Shown here piece after piece: positions 51,842-60,921 of a stretch of 64,000 nucleotides of DNA (position 1 is the first letter of the stretch; every line of letters begins with the position of its first letter). This DNA is from Desulfitibacter sp. BRH_c19 (GTDB lineage Bacteria; Bacillota; DSM-16504; Desulfitibacterales; Desulfitibacteraceae). The notes beneath the pieces are model-generated. The model was not told the DNA's origin and did not search any database. It saw only the letters and a list, made by a program, of their open reading frames with translations. A program made the translations under genes and the position numbers. The stretch is taken from assembly GCA_001515945.1 (NCBI GenBank), contig LOER01000016.1, forward strand, positions 1-64,000. Reading direction: 5' to 3'.

Positions 51842-52819
51842 ATGTCCAAATGGAACGTGTATGTGACAAGATTGCTTCCAAAACCTGCCATGGATTTATT
51901 GAAAGAAAATTGTAATGTAGAAGTTAATCCAGAAGACAGGGTATTGACAAGGCAAGAGCTTTTACAAAACGTTAGAGGAACGGATGCTATTATTTCCTTA
52001 TTAACTGACATAATAGATAGTGAAGTAATGGATGCAGCTAAAGGTGTAAAGATTATCGCTAACTATGCAGTAGGATTTAATAACATTAATATTAAATCTG
52101 CAACTGCAAGAGGAATTTATATTACTAATACACCCGAAGTCTTAACAGATGCAACTGCAGAGCTAGCGTGGGCCATACTACTTTGTACTGCAAGAAGAGT
52201 AGTAGAAGCAGATAATTACTTAAGGGGTGGGAAGTTTAAAGGATGGGGACCACAGCTTTTATTAGGCCATAGCGTCAAGGGTAAGACATTAGGCATCATA
52301 GGGGCTGGAAGAATAGGTCAAGTATTTGCAAAAATGTCAAAGGGGTTTGAAATGAAAATACTATACTATGATAATAAACCTAATCTAGAATTTGAAAAAG
52401 AAACTGCCGCGACTTTTGTTAACCTTGATCAGTTACTTGCCAATTCTGATTATGTTTCATTACACGTACCTTTAACCTCAAGCACTCAACATCTTATTGG
52501 TTCAAGAGAATTAAAAATCATGAAGAATACTGCTATTTTAATTAATACTTCTCGGGGTCCTGTTGTTGACGAAAAAGCTCTTGTTGAAGCATTGATTAAT
52601 AACGAAATCTGGGGAGCGGGTCTTGATGTTTTTGAAAATGAGCCTGCGCTTGCACCAGGTCTTGCTGATTTAAATAATGTAGTAATTCTTCCTCATGTAG
52701 CAAGTGCAACCTTTGAAGCTCGAACCAATATGGGATTAGTTGCTGTCAAAAATATACTGGCAGTAATGGAAAACAAAAAACCTCCTAACTGCCTAAATCC
52801 AGAAGTATTTCAAAAATAA
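51842..52819 (+). CDS. D-2-hydroxyacid dehydrogenase (glyoxylate/hydroxypyruvate reductase type)
   Basis: This 325-residue NAD-dependent dehydrogenase has ANYAVGFNNINI, the TDATAELAWAIL start of the NAD domain and the Rossmann GIIGAGRIGQVFA. The catalytic triad is R in NTSRGPVVDE, E in FENEPALA and H in LPHVASAT. The D-glycerate/glyoxylate reductase subgroup fits best; the exact substrate cannot be read. GGGGGAT lies before the ATG. It shares a terminator with the opposite gene. Confidence 0.9.
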   Translation: MSKWNVYVTRLLPKPAMDLLKENCNVEVNPEDRVLTRQELLQNVRGTDAIISLLTDIIDSEVMDAAKGVKIIANYAVGFNNINIKSATARGIYITNTPEVLTDATAELAWAILLCTARRVVEADNYLRGGKFKGWGPQLLLGHSVKGKTLGIIGAGRIGQVFAKMSKGFEMKILYYDNKPNLEFEKETAATFVNLDQLLANSDYVSLHVPLTSSTQHLIGSRELKIMKNTAILINTSRGPVVDEKALVEALINNEIWGAGLDVFENEPALAPGLADLNNVVILPHVASATFEARTNMGLVAVKNILAVMENKKPPNCLNPEVFQK

Positions 52820-52820
52820 C

Positions 52821-52851
52821 GAAAAACCTCTTTTAAATAAAGAGGTTTTTC
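52821..52851. terminator. Bidirectional terminator
   Basis: A 12-bp stem GAAAAACCTCTT/AAGAGGTTTTTC lies between the convergent genes ending at 52819 and 52861. Confidence 0.88.
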
Positions 52852-52860
52852 GCATTTAAG

Positions 52861-54291
52861 CTATCTGTTTTTTACAATATCTCTTGCTATTGCTATTCCA
52901 CAAGCACCTGCTTGAGCTAGACCCCTTGTTAAACCTGCACCGTCTCCTCCAGCATATAATCCTGCAATTTCTGTCTCAAAGCTATTAGTTAATTTAGGTC
53001 GTGAAGAGTAAAACTTTGCTTCAACTCCATAAAGCAATGTATGTTCAGATGCAATTCCTGGTGTAACATTATCTAAAGCCTGTATCATCTCAATAATACT
53101 TTTCATCGTATTATAAGGAAGAACCAAGCTTAAATTGCCTGCTGCAGCTTCTTTTAGAGTAGGCTCTACAAAACCTTCTTTAATTCGTTTTTCAGTAGAG
53201 CGTCTGCCCTTAATAACATCTCCAAAACTCTGTAATAGAACACTACCACCAGACAAATCATTAGCAAGTTTGGAAATTGCTTTGGCGTACTCTGTTGGTT
53301 TATTAAATGGATATGAAAATTTGTGTGATACCAGTAAAGCAAAATTAGTGTTATTGCTTCCAAGATTCTTGGCCTTATATGCGTGACCATTTGCAAGCAT
53401 AATCCCACTATGGTTTTCAATAACTACATGACCTGAAGGATTGCTACAAAAACTCCTTACAGTTGTTCCAACAGAAGTTCTGAATATAAATTTACCTTCA
53501 TAAAGATTTTCGTTTATTTCTTCCATAATAGTATCTAAAGTTTCTACTCTTACACCAACATCAACCTGATTACTACTCATTTCAAGATCATGTGATTGTA
53601 AAACTTTAGTTAACCACTGTGAGCCATCTCTTCCAGGAACAACAACCACCTTATCCGCAAATAATTCTTCATTGGATGAAGTACGAACCCCTTCAACTGA
53701 CAACAGACCATCGTTATTATTGATTATTAGATCCGTAATTTCATTTTGAAACATCATATCTACTTTAGTTTTAAGATACTCATAAATGCTTTTTAGAATC
53801 TGCAAATTTTGCTCTGTACCAAGATGCTTAACTTCAGCTCTTAATAGCTTTAATCCTGTAGCTAAACCTCTTTTCTCAATATTCTTTACAGCTTGTGTTG
53901 TTGGGTCTGATGCTATTGCGGTAGCCCCATGTTTAATATTTATATTATCCACATATTTTATCAGATCCAACACTTCTGAAGATAACATATATTCTGTCAT
54001 CCAGCCACCAAACTCTGTTGTAATATTAAATTTCCCATCTGAATATGCACCTGCACCACCAAAACCATTAGTAATTGAACAAGCAGGTAGACATCCTGTA
54101 AAAACCTTATTCTTATTAGGTGGTGGGCATTTGGTAATTTTTTTTTGGAGGATAGGACAACTACGTTTATATATATCATGACCTTTGTCTATTAAAAGTA
54201 CTTTTAAATCTGGCTTTTTTTCTACCAATTCATAACACGTAAAAATACCGGCAGGTCCTGCTCCAACAACTATAACATCAAATTTTTTCAT
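52861..54291 (-). CDS. FAD-dependent oxidoreductase (COG2509-like)
   Basis: This 476-residue protein has an N-terminal FAD-binding GAGPAGIFTCYEL Rossmann motif, a cysteine-containing segment (KRSCPILQKKITKCPPPNK, then GCLPACSITNGFGGAGAYSDGKFN) and a C-terminal GLYAGGDGAGLTRGLAQAG flavin loop. It belongs to the group annotated as NAD(P)/FAD-dependent dehydrogenase of unknown substrate. The start ATG at 54291 follows GGAGGTTGCGCT; an in-frame ATG 42 bp upstream lacks a ribosome site. Confidence 0.85.
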   Translation of the reverse strand: MKKFDVIVVGAGPAGIFTCYELVEKKPDLKVLLIDKGHDIYKRSCPILQKKITKCPPPNKNKVFTGCLPACSITNGFGGAGAYSDGKFNITTEFGGWMTEYMLSSEVLDLIKYVDNINIKHGATAIASDPTTQAVKNIEKRGLATGLKLLRAEVKHLGTEQNLQILKSIYEYLKTKVDMMFQNEITDLIINNNDGLLSVEGVRTSSNEELFADKVVVVPGRDGSQWLTKVLQSHDLEMSSNQVDVGVRVETLDTIMEEINENLYEGKFIFRTSVGTTVRSFCSNPSGHVVIENHSGIMLANGHAYKAKNLGSNNTNFALLVSHKFSYPFNKPTEYAKAISKLANDLSGGSVLLQSFGDVIKGRRSTEKRIKEGFVEPTLKEAAAGNLSLVLPYNTMKSIIEMIQALDNVTPGIASEHTLLYGVEAKFYSSRPKLTNSFETEIAGLYAGGDGAGLTRGLAQAGACGIAIARDIVKNR

Positions 54292-54333
54292 AGCGCAACC
54301 TCCTTCAATTATAAAAATACCCAAACAATGCAA

Positions 54334-54654
54334 CTATACAGGAATATACCTAGAAATGCAATAACAAATATTTCCTTAACGACCTCTTTAGCTAACCATT
54401 AACTAGGCATCTTTTTAACCCCGTTGTATTCATATAGTCTTGTAGAGAGTATTTAAGAGTATATGCTAATGAACTAGCAATAGTTTGTATGTGGGGGAGG
54501 TATACTTTCTGAAGTATCTGTTAGGCCTAATTAGTACACCTCTATATCGCTCAGTAGATTAGACCTAGTAAACAAAGAATGATAGTATATTAAGGTAAAT
54601 AGCTTGCCTGTTGTTTTCAAATAGGTAGCTTTTCTTTTATTATAACGCAAATTC
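54334..54654 (+). promoter_or_regulatory. Intergenic leader upstream of glnA
   Basis: There is no gene in 321 bp. An imperfect stem GAGGTATAC/GTACACCTC (54496-54504 with 54533-54541, one mismatch) encloses a TTAGGCCTAA palindrome. A TATAAC (-10-like) at 54641-54646 lies only 9 bp before the first glnA ATG. I recognise no known riboswitch and no convincing GlnR box. Confidence 0.4.
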
Positions 54655-56007
54655 ATGAGGAGGATTACTATTAATTCCACGGAGGTAGAAAAGCAACAAG
54701 TAATTAAGAAGATTGAGGAAAATGGAATAGAATTTATTAGATTACAATTTGTTGATATTTTTGGAATATTAAAGAGTGTCAATATAACACCTGATGAATT
54801 AGAAAATGCTTTTGAAGGTAATTTAATGTTTGACGGATCATCTATAGATGGTTTTGCCAGAGTCAATGAATCAGATCAATGTCTAATACCAGATCCAGAT
54901 ACATTCCAAGTAATGCCCTGGAGACCCAAGGAAATGGGTGTAGCTCGCATGATATGCGATGTTCATACCCCTGACGGTGAACCTTTTGAAGGATGCCCAA
55001 GAAATACTTTAAAAAGAGCATTAAATGAAGTCAAAGAATTAGGACTAGAATTGAATGTAGGACCTGAAGGAGAGTTTTTCTTATTTCATACTGATGAAAA
55101 TGGTTCTCCTGTTTTTCACATTCATGATCATGCAGGTTATTTTGATCTAGCTCCTGTAGATAGGGGTGAAGATGCGAGACGAGATATAGTTCTAACTATG
55201 AAAAAAATGGGTTTTAGAATTGAAGCTTCTCATCACGAAGTTGCACCTGGTCAACATGAAATCGACTTTAAATATGATGAAGCATTAAAAACTGCTGATA
55301 AATGGGTTACATTTAAAGATGTAGTAAAAAATATTGCTAAACAGCACAATTTATACGCTACGTTTATGCCTAAACCTTTTTTTAATGAGAATGGATCAGC
55401 GATGCATTGCAACCAGTCCTTATTTAAAAATGGAGAAAATATTTTTTATGATAGTACTACAGAAAGCGGATTAAGTAAAATGGCTCATTATTATATAGGT
55501 GGCATCTTAAGGCATGCTAACGGTATGACAGCTATTGGTAACCCAATAGTAAACAGCTATAAGCGGTTAAAACCTGGGTATGAAGCACCTATCCAAATCG
55601 GTTGGTCAAAATCTAACAGAAGTACATTAATCAGAGTTCCAGCTAGCCGAAAATCAGCGACTAGGGTAGAATTAAGGTCTCCGGATCCAACAGCAAATCC
55701 ATATCTAATGTTTGCTGTCATGTTAAAAGCAGGTCTTGATGGAATTAAAAACAAAATCGAACCTCCTGCTTCTATAGAAGAGGATTTATATAATTTATCT
55801 CCTAAAAAGAGAGCCCAGCTTGATTTACAACATCTACCTAGAGACTTATATGCTGCTTTAAGGTCTATGGAGGCTGACCCTCTTATAAAAAAATCACTTG
55901 GTTGTCATATTTATGATCGTTTTTTGGAAGCTAAGTATAAAGAATGGTCGGATTATACAGATCAAGTTCATGATTGGGAAATCAAAAAATATTTAGGTAA
56001 CTACTAA
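54655..56007 (+). CDS. glnA: Glutamine synthetase type I
   Basis: This enzyme of up to 450 residues has the beta-grasp start FIRLQFVDIFGILKSVNIT, the Asp-50-loop region DGSSIDGF, the metal site GPEGEFFLF, ASHHEVAPGQHEIDFKYDEAL, NENGSAMHCNQSL and NRSTLIRVPASRKSATRVELRSPDPTANPYL. There is no adenylylation tyrosine block, as in short GSI-alpha forms. The start is ambiguous: ATG 54655 has no upstream ribosome site and sits 9 bp behind a TATAAC box, while AGGAGG lies inside the frame at 54658-54663. Translation may be leaderless or begin at ATT 54670. Confidence 0.93.
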   Translation: MRRITINSTEVEKQQVIKKIEENGIEFIRLQFVDIFGILKSVNITPDELENAFEGNLMFDGSSIDGFARVNESDQCLIPDPDTFQVMPWRPKEMGVARMICDVHTPDGEPFEGCPRNTLKRALNEVKELGLELNVGPEGEFFLFHTDENGSPVFHIHDHAGYFDLAPVDRGEDARRDIVLTMKKMGFRIEASHHEVAPGQHEIDFKYDEALKTADKWVTFKDVVKNIAKQHNLYATFMPKPFFNENGSAMHCNQSLFKNGENIFYDSTTESGLSKMAHYYIGGILRHANGMTAIGNPIVNSYKRLKPGYEAPIQIGWSKSNRSTLIRVPASRKSATRVELRSPDPTANPYLMFAVMLKAGLDGIKNKIEPPASIEEDLYNLSPKKRAQLDLQHLPRDLYAALRSMEADPLIKKSLGCHIYDRFLEAKYKEWSDYTDQVHDWEIKKYLGNY

Positions 56008-56020
56008 TAATAAAGGTTTA

Positions 56021-56061
56021 GAAATACGACAACTCCCAAAATGAGGGGTTGTCGTATTTCT
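56021..56061 (+). terminator. Terminator of glnA
   Basis: A 16-bp stem GAAATACGACAACTCC/GGGGTTGTCGTATTTC lies just after the gene; its 3' arm is U-rich. Confidence 0.8.
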
Positions 56062-56123
56062 ATAGTATTACCTTATCTATCAATGTATAAAGAAAATACT
56101 AGTATTAACTATTTATTACTTCG

Positions 56124-56150
56124 TTGAACATCATAATTTTTTGTTATAAT
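56124..56150 (+). promoter_or_regulatory. Promoter of small basic protein gene
   Basis: TTGAAC (56124-56129) and TATAAT (56145-56150) have a TGt extension and a short 15-bp spacer. Confidence 0.6.
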
Positions 56151-56187
56151 AGATATGATGTAAATTATGGCAAGGAGGTTTTAAATA

Positions 56188-56388
56188 TTGTACCTTTATA
56201 CTGCTATTATTAATTACTTTGACAAAAACAAAGCTGAAAGGACCATAAGAAAAACTGTCCAAGCTAAAAACATGAAAGATGCGAAAAAGAAGTTAAGGCA
56301 GCTAGGAACAATAAAAAGCCTAACTTTTGAGAAGACACCTGATTTAGCTATAGATAATCAATTACAATTTTTTGAGGAAGATATATAA
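56188..56388 (+). CDS. Small basic hypothetical protein
   Basis: This 66-residue ORF has a TTG start at 56188 behind CAAGGAGG. It is lysine-rich (KNKAERTIRKTVQAKNMKDAKKKLRQ) with short strands at each end. I recognise no family. Its own promoter and ribosome site support expression. Confidence 0.6.
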   Translation: MYLYTAIINYFDKNKAERTIRKTVQAKNMKDAKKKLRQLGTIKSLTFEKTPDLAIDNQLQFFEEDI

Positions 56389-56520
56389 TCAATTTTTAAA
56401 ATATTATAAAACACAGAAAAAAAGCACTACAAAACAGAATTACAATAAATCCAAGAATATATTTAGTTTTGAATATAGTATATTAAGTTCATTGAATAAC
56501 AAAGGCCTGGAGGAATAGTA

Positions 56521-57843
56521 ATGAGATGGACTATAAGTCAAAAAATGATTATTGGTTTAATTATAGTGGTATTATCTATGGCCACCCTTTTAACAATCGC
56601 TAGTTACACCACAACAAAAAATAATTTAATTAGTAGTGCCCAGCAAAAACTAATTTCTGATATCCAACTAGGTTACAGTTATTTAGATATAAAAATTCCT
56701 GGCGATTGGAGCTTAAGAGATGGCTATCTTTATAAAGGTTCCGTTATGATGAATGGTAATTATGAAATTGTAGATGAAATTGGGGATTTAACAGGTGGTA
56801 ATACTGTAACTATATTTCAGCTTGATACTAGAGTTGCAACAAATGTTCGAACCGAGGATGGCGAAAGAGCTATTAATACAAAAGTTTCAGATCACGTGGC
56901 AGAAATAGTACTTAAGAAAAATGAACGCTTTGTCGGAAGAGCTAATGTTGTAGGAAGTTGGAACCAAACTGGATATGATCCAATCCATAATGCTGAAGGT
57001 GAAATTATTGGAATTTGGTACACAGGCGTGCCTGAAGACCCATATATTGACCTGTCCATGCAAGCAGCTTTACAGGCTGTAGCAATTGCTGCACTAGCTG
57101 TTATTATTGTTATCCTTATTGGTTACATATTCTTAAAGAATATAATTATTAAACCATTATCCATGCTCCATGAAATAAATCAGCCCCTAAACTCTTTAAA
57201 AGTAACTGTAGATGGTATGCTCTATTTTTACAAAAAGGGTAATACTCCCGATCCAGTTAAAACAATGGATAATTTAGAAAAAGTGTCTATTCAGGCTAGG
57301 CGAATTGAGTATATTATAAAAAATATGCGCCAATTTATTAAAGATGAGTATCCTGGTAAACTAGTTCCTTGTGATTTAAACCTGGCAGTTGAGGGGGCAT
57401 TAAGCCTTGTAGGTAGGCAAATCTCTACACATGGTATTGAGATTAAAAAGTCACTTGAAGAAAATTTGCCTCCCATCCAAGGGGATCAGGTGCGTCTGGA
57501 AGAAATAATAATGAATCTCCTTATTAATTCACTTCAAGCTTTAGAGACAGCTGATAGAGACCGAATGACTATTACTTGTAAAACCTGGTCAGCAAACAAA
57601 GTGTTCCTGGAAATAAGCGATAATGGGCCTGGAATCAAGGAAGAATATCGCAGTAAGATTTTTGATCCTTTTTTTACAACCAAAAAACAAAAGGGTAATA
57701 TGGGACTAGGTTTATCTATTGTCTACTCTATTACAGCTTCTCTAGGTGGAAAAATATATCTCATGGAGAATCAAGAGGGCGGAGCCACCTTTAGAGTTGA
57801 GTTTTTGATTTCTAAAGGCTTAAATGGAAGGGTGAGAGACTAG
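56521..57843 (+). CDS. Cache-domain sensor histidine kinase
   Basis: This 440-residue membrane kinase has TM1 at residues 10-31 and an extracytoplasmic Cache_3/Cache_2-like domain (about 35-180; GDWSLRDGYLYKGSVMMNG then GGNTVTIFQLDTRVATNV). TM2 is at about 183-208. The H-box follows almost at once (H217 in LHEINQPLNSLK) with no HAMP domain visible, and a HATPase_c domain has N in NLLINSLQAL, DNGPGI and GLGLSIV. It is coupled to the response regulator downstream (stop and start share one base at 57843). The ligand is unknown; Cache domains often bind small acids. Confidence 0.92.
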   Translation: MRWTISQKMIIGLIIVVLSMATLLTIASYTTTKNNLISSAQQKLISDIQLGYSYLDIKIPGDWSLRDGYLYKGSVMMNGNYEIVDEIGDLTGGNTVTIFQLDTRVATNVRTEDGERAINTKVSDHVAEIVLKKNERFVGRANVVGSWNQTGYDPIHNAEGEIIGIWYTGVPEDPYIDLSMQAALQAVAIAALAVIIVILIGYIFLKNIIIKPLSMLHEINQPLNSLKVTVDGMLYFYKKGNTPDPVKTMDNLEKVSIQARRIEYIIKNMRQFIKDEYPGKLVPCDLNLAVEGALSLVGRQISTHGIEIKKSLEENLPPIQGDQVRLEEIIMNLLINSLQALETADRDRMTITCKTWSANKVFLEISDNGPGIKEEYRSKIFDPFFTTKKQKGNMGLGLSIVYSITASLGGKIYLMENQEGGATFRVEFLISKGLNGRVRD

Positions 57844-59297
57844 TGAATATTTTGCTTGTTGATGATGATAGACACGGTAGGAGTTCCGTTGCTGATTTTT
57901 TAAATCAGCTTGGACATCACGTGGTAGAGTGTGATGATGGCAGAGAGGCTCTTGAAATATATAAAAGCGGGGAATTCCCCATGGTCTTAACAGATATTAA
58001 AATGCCGCATCTGTCAGGGGTAGAATTATTAAAAGCTATTTCCAAACTTCCTAAATACTCAGAAACAGATGTAGTAATATATACTGGTCATGGTGAACTA
58101 GAGACAGCTATCAGCGCTCTAAGGTCAGGTGCCTACGATTATTTACTTAAGCCTCTAAACGTTGAGGAACTCGCTGTTCTTACAGAAAGAATTGCGGAAC
58201 ACCAAGCTCTGCGCAGAGAAAATAAAAAGCTTACAGAACACTTTGATAGTGAGTTAGAGACTGCAACTAAGGAATCTAGAGAAGAAACTCAACGGCTTAG
58301 GAAATTGATGGCAAAATATACCGGTCTAGACTCAATAGGGATTTTTTCAGATCAAATGAAGCTGATAGTCCGTCAAACTCAAATGTATCATGTAGATCGT
58401 TCTATTCCAGTAATTATTCAAGGAGAGACTGGAACTGGCAAAGAGGTTATAGCTCGCCTCATCCACTTTGGTGAAACTGGAACAGCAACAAATTTTGTAG
58501 ATATCAACTGTGCTGCTTTAACACCAAGTCTTTTTGAAAGCGAATTATTTGGTTATGAGGCAGGGTCTTATACAGGAGGATTGTCTAAGGGACAACAAGG
58601 TAAGATTGATATAGCCAAAGGCGGAACACTTTTTTTAGATGAGATTACTGAAATCCCTTTAGAACTTCAAGGAAAACTCTTAAGAGTAATTCAGGAAAAG
58701 GAATTTTATCGAGTAGGTGGCTTAAAAAAAATTCAAACAGATGTGAGATTAATCTGTGCCACCAATTCTAATCTTGAAAAACAGGTAACAGATGGTAAAT
58801 TTCGTAAGGACTTATATTACCGACTTAAAGTAGGCCATATCATCATTCCACCATTGCGAGAAAGAATGGATGATATCATTAAATTAGCTCAAATGTTTTT
58901 GGAGCAATTTTCAAAACAAAAAAAGAAGAATTTCAGGAGTATTAGCAAAAACGCTCAACAAGAACTCTTAACTTATTCCTGGCCAGGGAACGTTCGAGAG
59001 CTAAAAAATATTATAGAATGGGCAGTTTTTATGTATGATGATATTGAGATTAAACCTCATCATTTAAAGCTTATTAAAAATAATCAAAAATCAGTCGAGA
59101 CTTATCAAACAAATAATGCTGATAACTTTTCGTTGCCTACAAAGTCTTTTCCCCTTAATCAATTTGTAGATGAAGTGATTGAGGAAGCTCTAGAGAAACA
59201 TCAAGGTAACAAAGCTAAAACAGCACGTTACCTTGGTATTTCTCGTAGGTCTTTATACAGTCATTTAGAGCGAATGGCAAAACATGAGCGTGAATAA
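57843..59297 (+). CDS. NtrC-family sigma-54 response regulator
   Basis: This 484-residue activator has a receiver (1-120; acidic D7-D9, phospho-acceptor D51 in LTDIKMP, K near 108) and a predicted coiled-coil linker (about 120-165). The AAA+ domain follows, with Walker A GETGTGKE near 198, the sigma-54 contact loop G241-S-Y-T-G-G246 instead of GAFTGA, and Walker B GGTLFLDEI. A Fis-type helix-turn-helix closes it (NKAKTARYLGISRRSLYSHL). GTG start at 57843. It is the obvious regulator of the sigma-54 promoter at 59490-59504. Confidence 0.94.
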   Translation: MNILLVDDDRHGRSSVADFLNQLGHHVVECDDGREALEIYKSGEFPMVLTDIKMPHLSGVELLKAISKLPKYSETDVVIYTGHGELETAISALRSGAYDYLLKPLNVEELAVLTERIAEHQALRRENKKLTEHFDSELETATKESREETQRLRKLMAKYTGLDSIGIFSDQMKLIVRQTQMYHVDRSIPVIIQGETGTGKEVIARLIHFGETGTATNFVDINCAALTPSLFESELFGYEAGSYTGGLSKGQQGKIDIAKGGTLFLDEITEIPLELQGKLLRVIQEKEFYRVGGLKKIQTDVRLICATNSNLEKQVTDGKFRKDLYYRLKVGHIIIPPLRERMDDIIKLAQMFLEQFSKQKKKNFRSISKNAQQELLTYSWPGNVRELKNIIEWAVFMYDDIEIKPHHLKLIKNNQKSVETYQTNNADNFSLPTKSFPLNQFVDEVIEEALEKHQGNKAKTARYLGISRRSLYSHLERMAKHERE

Positions 59298-59304
59298 GAC
59301 ATAA

Positions 59305-59351
59305 TGTACCTTAAAGCACAACTGTTCACTAAATATGTACCTATTTGCACA
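59305..59351 (+). promoter_or_regulatory. Paired upstream activator sites (dyads)
   Basis: Two identical half-site dyads TGTAC-N6-GCACA occur at 59305-59320 and 59336-59351, with centres 31 bp apart (three helical turns). They lie about 170-205 bp upstream of the predicted sigma-54 start, which is ideal for an NtrC-type activator. The second partly overlaps a terminator. Confidence 0.7.
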
Positions 59352-59378
59352 CATCTTTTAAAAAGGATGTGTTTTTTT
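59349..59378 (+). terminator. Terminator of the two-component operon
   Basis: The stem ACACATC/GATGTGT with a 10-nt loop is followed by TTTTTTT. Confidence 0.88.
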
Positions 59379-59489
59379 ATTCTTTTTGGAGGAGTTCCAA
59401 TATCTTATTTCCATTTTAAAGCCTTAAAGCGTAAGTGTTATGTTCAACGATATTAAGAATAAGTGTAAAATAATCCATTTCTAATGATC

Positions 59490-59504
59490 TGGCACGGCTT
59501 TTGC
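59490..59504 (+). promoter_or_regulatory. Sigma-54 promoter (-24/-12)
   Basis: TGGCAC-N5-TTGC has the invariant GG and GC dinucleotides in exact spacing. Transcription would start near 59516, 50 bp before the next gene. I noticed no other match to this pattern in the window. Confidence 0.92.
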
Positions 59505-59566
59505 TTATGTAGATAAGTAAGATCAATGGTAATGATTTATAAAAAATATGAAGGGAGAGGTGCATC

Positions 59567-60760
59567 ATGACAGTTAGTTATAAGGATTTTGTGGTGGTTT
59601 GTGGGAAATGTGGAGAAGTTACATGGCTTAGTGAGAAAGGTTGTAGCAAGTGTGGAGTCCAGGGGCATCTGATTTCCTTAGATAAAGCTATTAAGGAGAC
59701 AGGTAAGGTAAGTAAGACAGTTAGTGTTGCAGGAGGAATAATTGCGTTAGTTGGTTTACTAACCATTCCTTTCTTTGGAATTATGCCAGGACTTATAATA
59801 TACGGAGTGTCATCAAATATTACAGCCAAAGCTAGGAAAACCAAAGAAATCTCACTAAAAGAAAAATCTGAACAAATGTTTAGAAATCTGGAAGTATCTG
59901 ATGTTTCCCTTGGAATAGAATCAGCTGTAGAAGGTACTATATGTTTAGAAGAAAGCAATTCTGCACAAACACTTAGCTATTTCAAGAGTGCTAGAGAAAA
60001 GGGTTATTCTACACAAGTAACAGGTTTAAATATAGCTAGTGAGTATTACAAAATGGGTGAGTATTCTAAGGCTATATCACTATTAGAAAAATTAAATTTG
60101 AACTCAAAAGAATTAATTGGAGCATCTGATCTTTTAGCTAAGGCTTACCTAGATAGCGGCCAATTAAACTATGAAAGAATTTCTTTTATCTTAGATGTCA
60201 AAGGAAATTCCACGAAGGATACACACGATTATATTGTTTTGTCTCTTGCAGACTACATTTGTAAAGGTGACAAAAATTTGTCGAAAAATCTGGACAAAGC
60301 CGACATACTCAGAGAAGCTATTTCTATAGCCCCACACAATATCCAATATATTGAAACTGCTGCACAAATAATGATGGAATTAGGGCTTATAAAATCAGTT
60401 GTGGAATATTGCAATAAAATAAATGTTTACGCTTTGTCTGAGCATACTACTGTTATATATGCAGAGGCACTATGCATGACCGATAACCTAAGTGAAAGTG
60501 CAATTCCTGTTTACAAAAAGGCACTTACAATCAATGATAATGAAACCATTCTGATTAAATTATGTGAGGCCCTTTTGAACAATGGTAAGTATCACGAAAC
60601 CATAGATATCTGCAAGAGTGCTTTAAATAGAGAGCATTATAATCTTAATTTGCGGCAAATACTGGCTTTAGCATATATGAGAACAGGGCAGCTAGAACAA
60701 GCAATTTCACAGCTGCAAACCATCCGAAAAAAGGACGATTTTCAATCATTGTGTAGTTAA
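59567..60760 (+). CDS. Zinc-ribbon, membrane-anchored TPR protein (sigma-54 target)
   Basis: This 397-residue protein has an N-terminal zinc ribbon (C12-x2-C15, C26-x2-C29), one membrane hairpin or helix at about 50-85 (VSVAGGIIALVGLLTIPFFG.. then LIIYGVSSN), and from about residue 130 a series of helical TPR-like repeats (ALLEKLNLNSKELIGASDLLAKAYLDSGQL-type, IPVYKKALTINDNETILIKLCEALLNNG, LAYMRTGQLEQAISQLQ). Function is unknown; it looks like a scaffold. It is transcribed from the sigma-54 promoter and almost certainly controlled by the kinase/activator pair just upstream. AGGGAGAGG precedes the ATG. Confidence 0.85.
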   Translation: MTVSYKDFVVVCGKCGEVTWLSEKGCSKCGVQGHLISLDKAIKETGKVSKTVSVAGGIIALVGLLTIPFFGIMPGLIIYGVSSNITAKARKTKEISLKEKSEQMFRNLEVSDVSLGIESAVEGTICLEESNSAQTLSYFKSAREKGYSTQVTGLNIASEYYKMGEYSKAISLLEKLNLNSKELIGASDLLAKAYLDSGQLNYERISFILDVKGNSTKDTHDYIVLSLADYICKGDKNLSKNLDKADILREAISIAPHNIQYIETAAQIMMELGLIKSVVEYCNKINVYALSEHTTVIYAEALCMTDNLSESAIPVYKKALTINDNETILIKLCEALLNNGKYHETIDICKSALNREHYNLNLRQILALAYMRTGQLEQAISQLQTIRKKDDFQSLCS

Positions 60761-60782
60761 ATACACATATTAATACTCACAT

Positions 60783-60813
60783 GGTCAGGCATTATTGTCT
60801 GACCTCTTTTTTT
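60783..60813 (+). terminator. Terminator of zinc-ribbon/TPR gene
   Basis: The stem GGTCAG/CTGACC with a 10-nt loop is followed by TCTTTTTTTT. Confidence 0.88.
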
Positions 60814-60823
60814 AAAGACGTTA

Positions 60824-60851
60824 TTGACATATGTTCAAAAAGGTATATAAT
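60824..60851 (+). promoter_or_regulatory. Promoter of the DUF134/Fur operon
   Basis: A perfect TTGACA (60824-60829), a 16-bp spacer and TATAAT (60846-60851). Confidence 0.85.
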
Positions 60852-60921
60852 AAAAACTGAAAAAGCATATGTCGATAACCATTCCCTGTTATTTATCTTA
60901 TAAATATGAGGTGAATCAATC

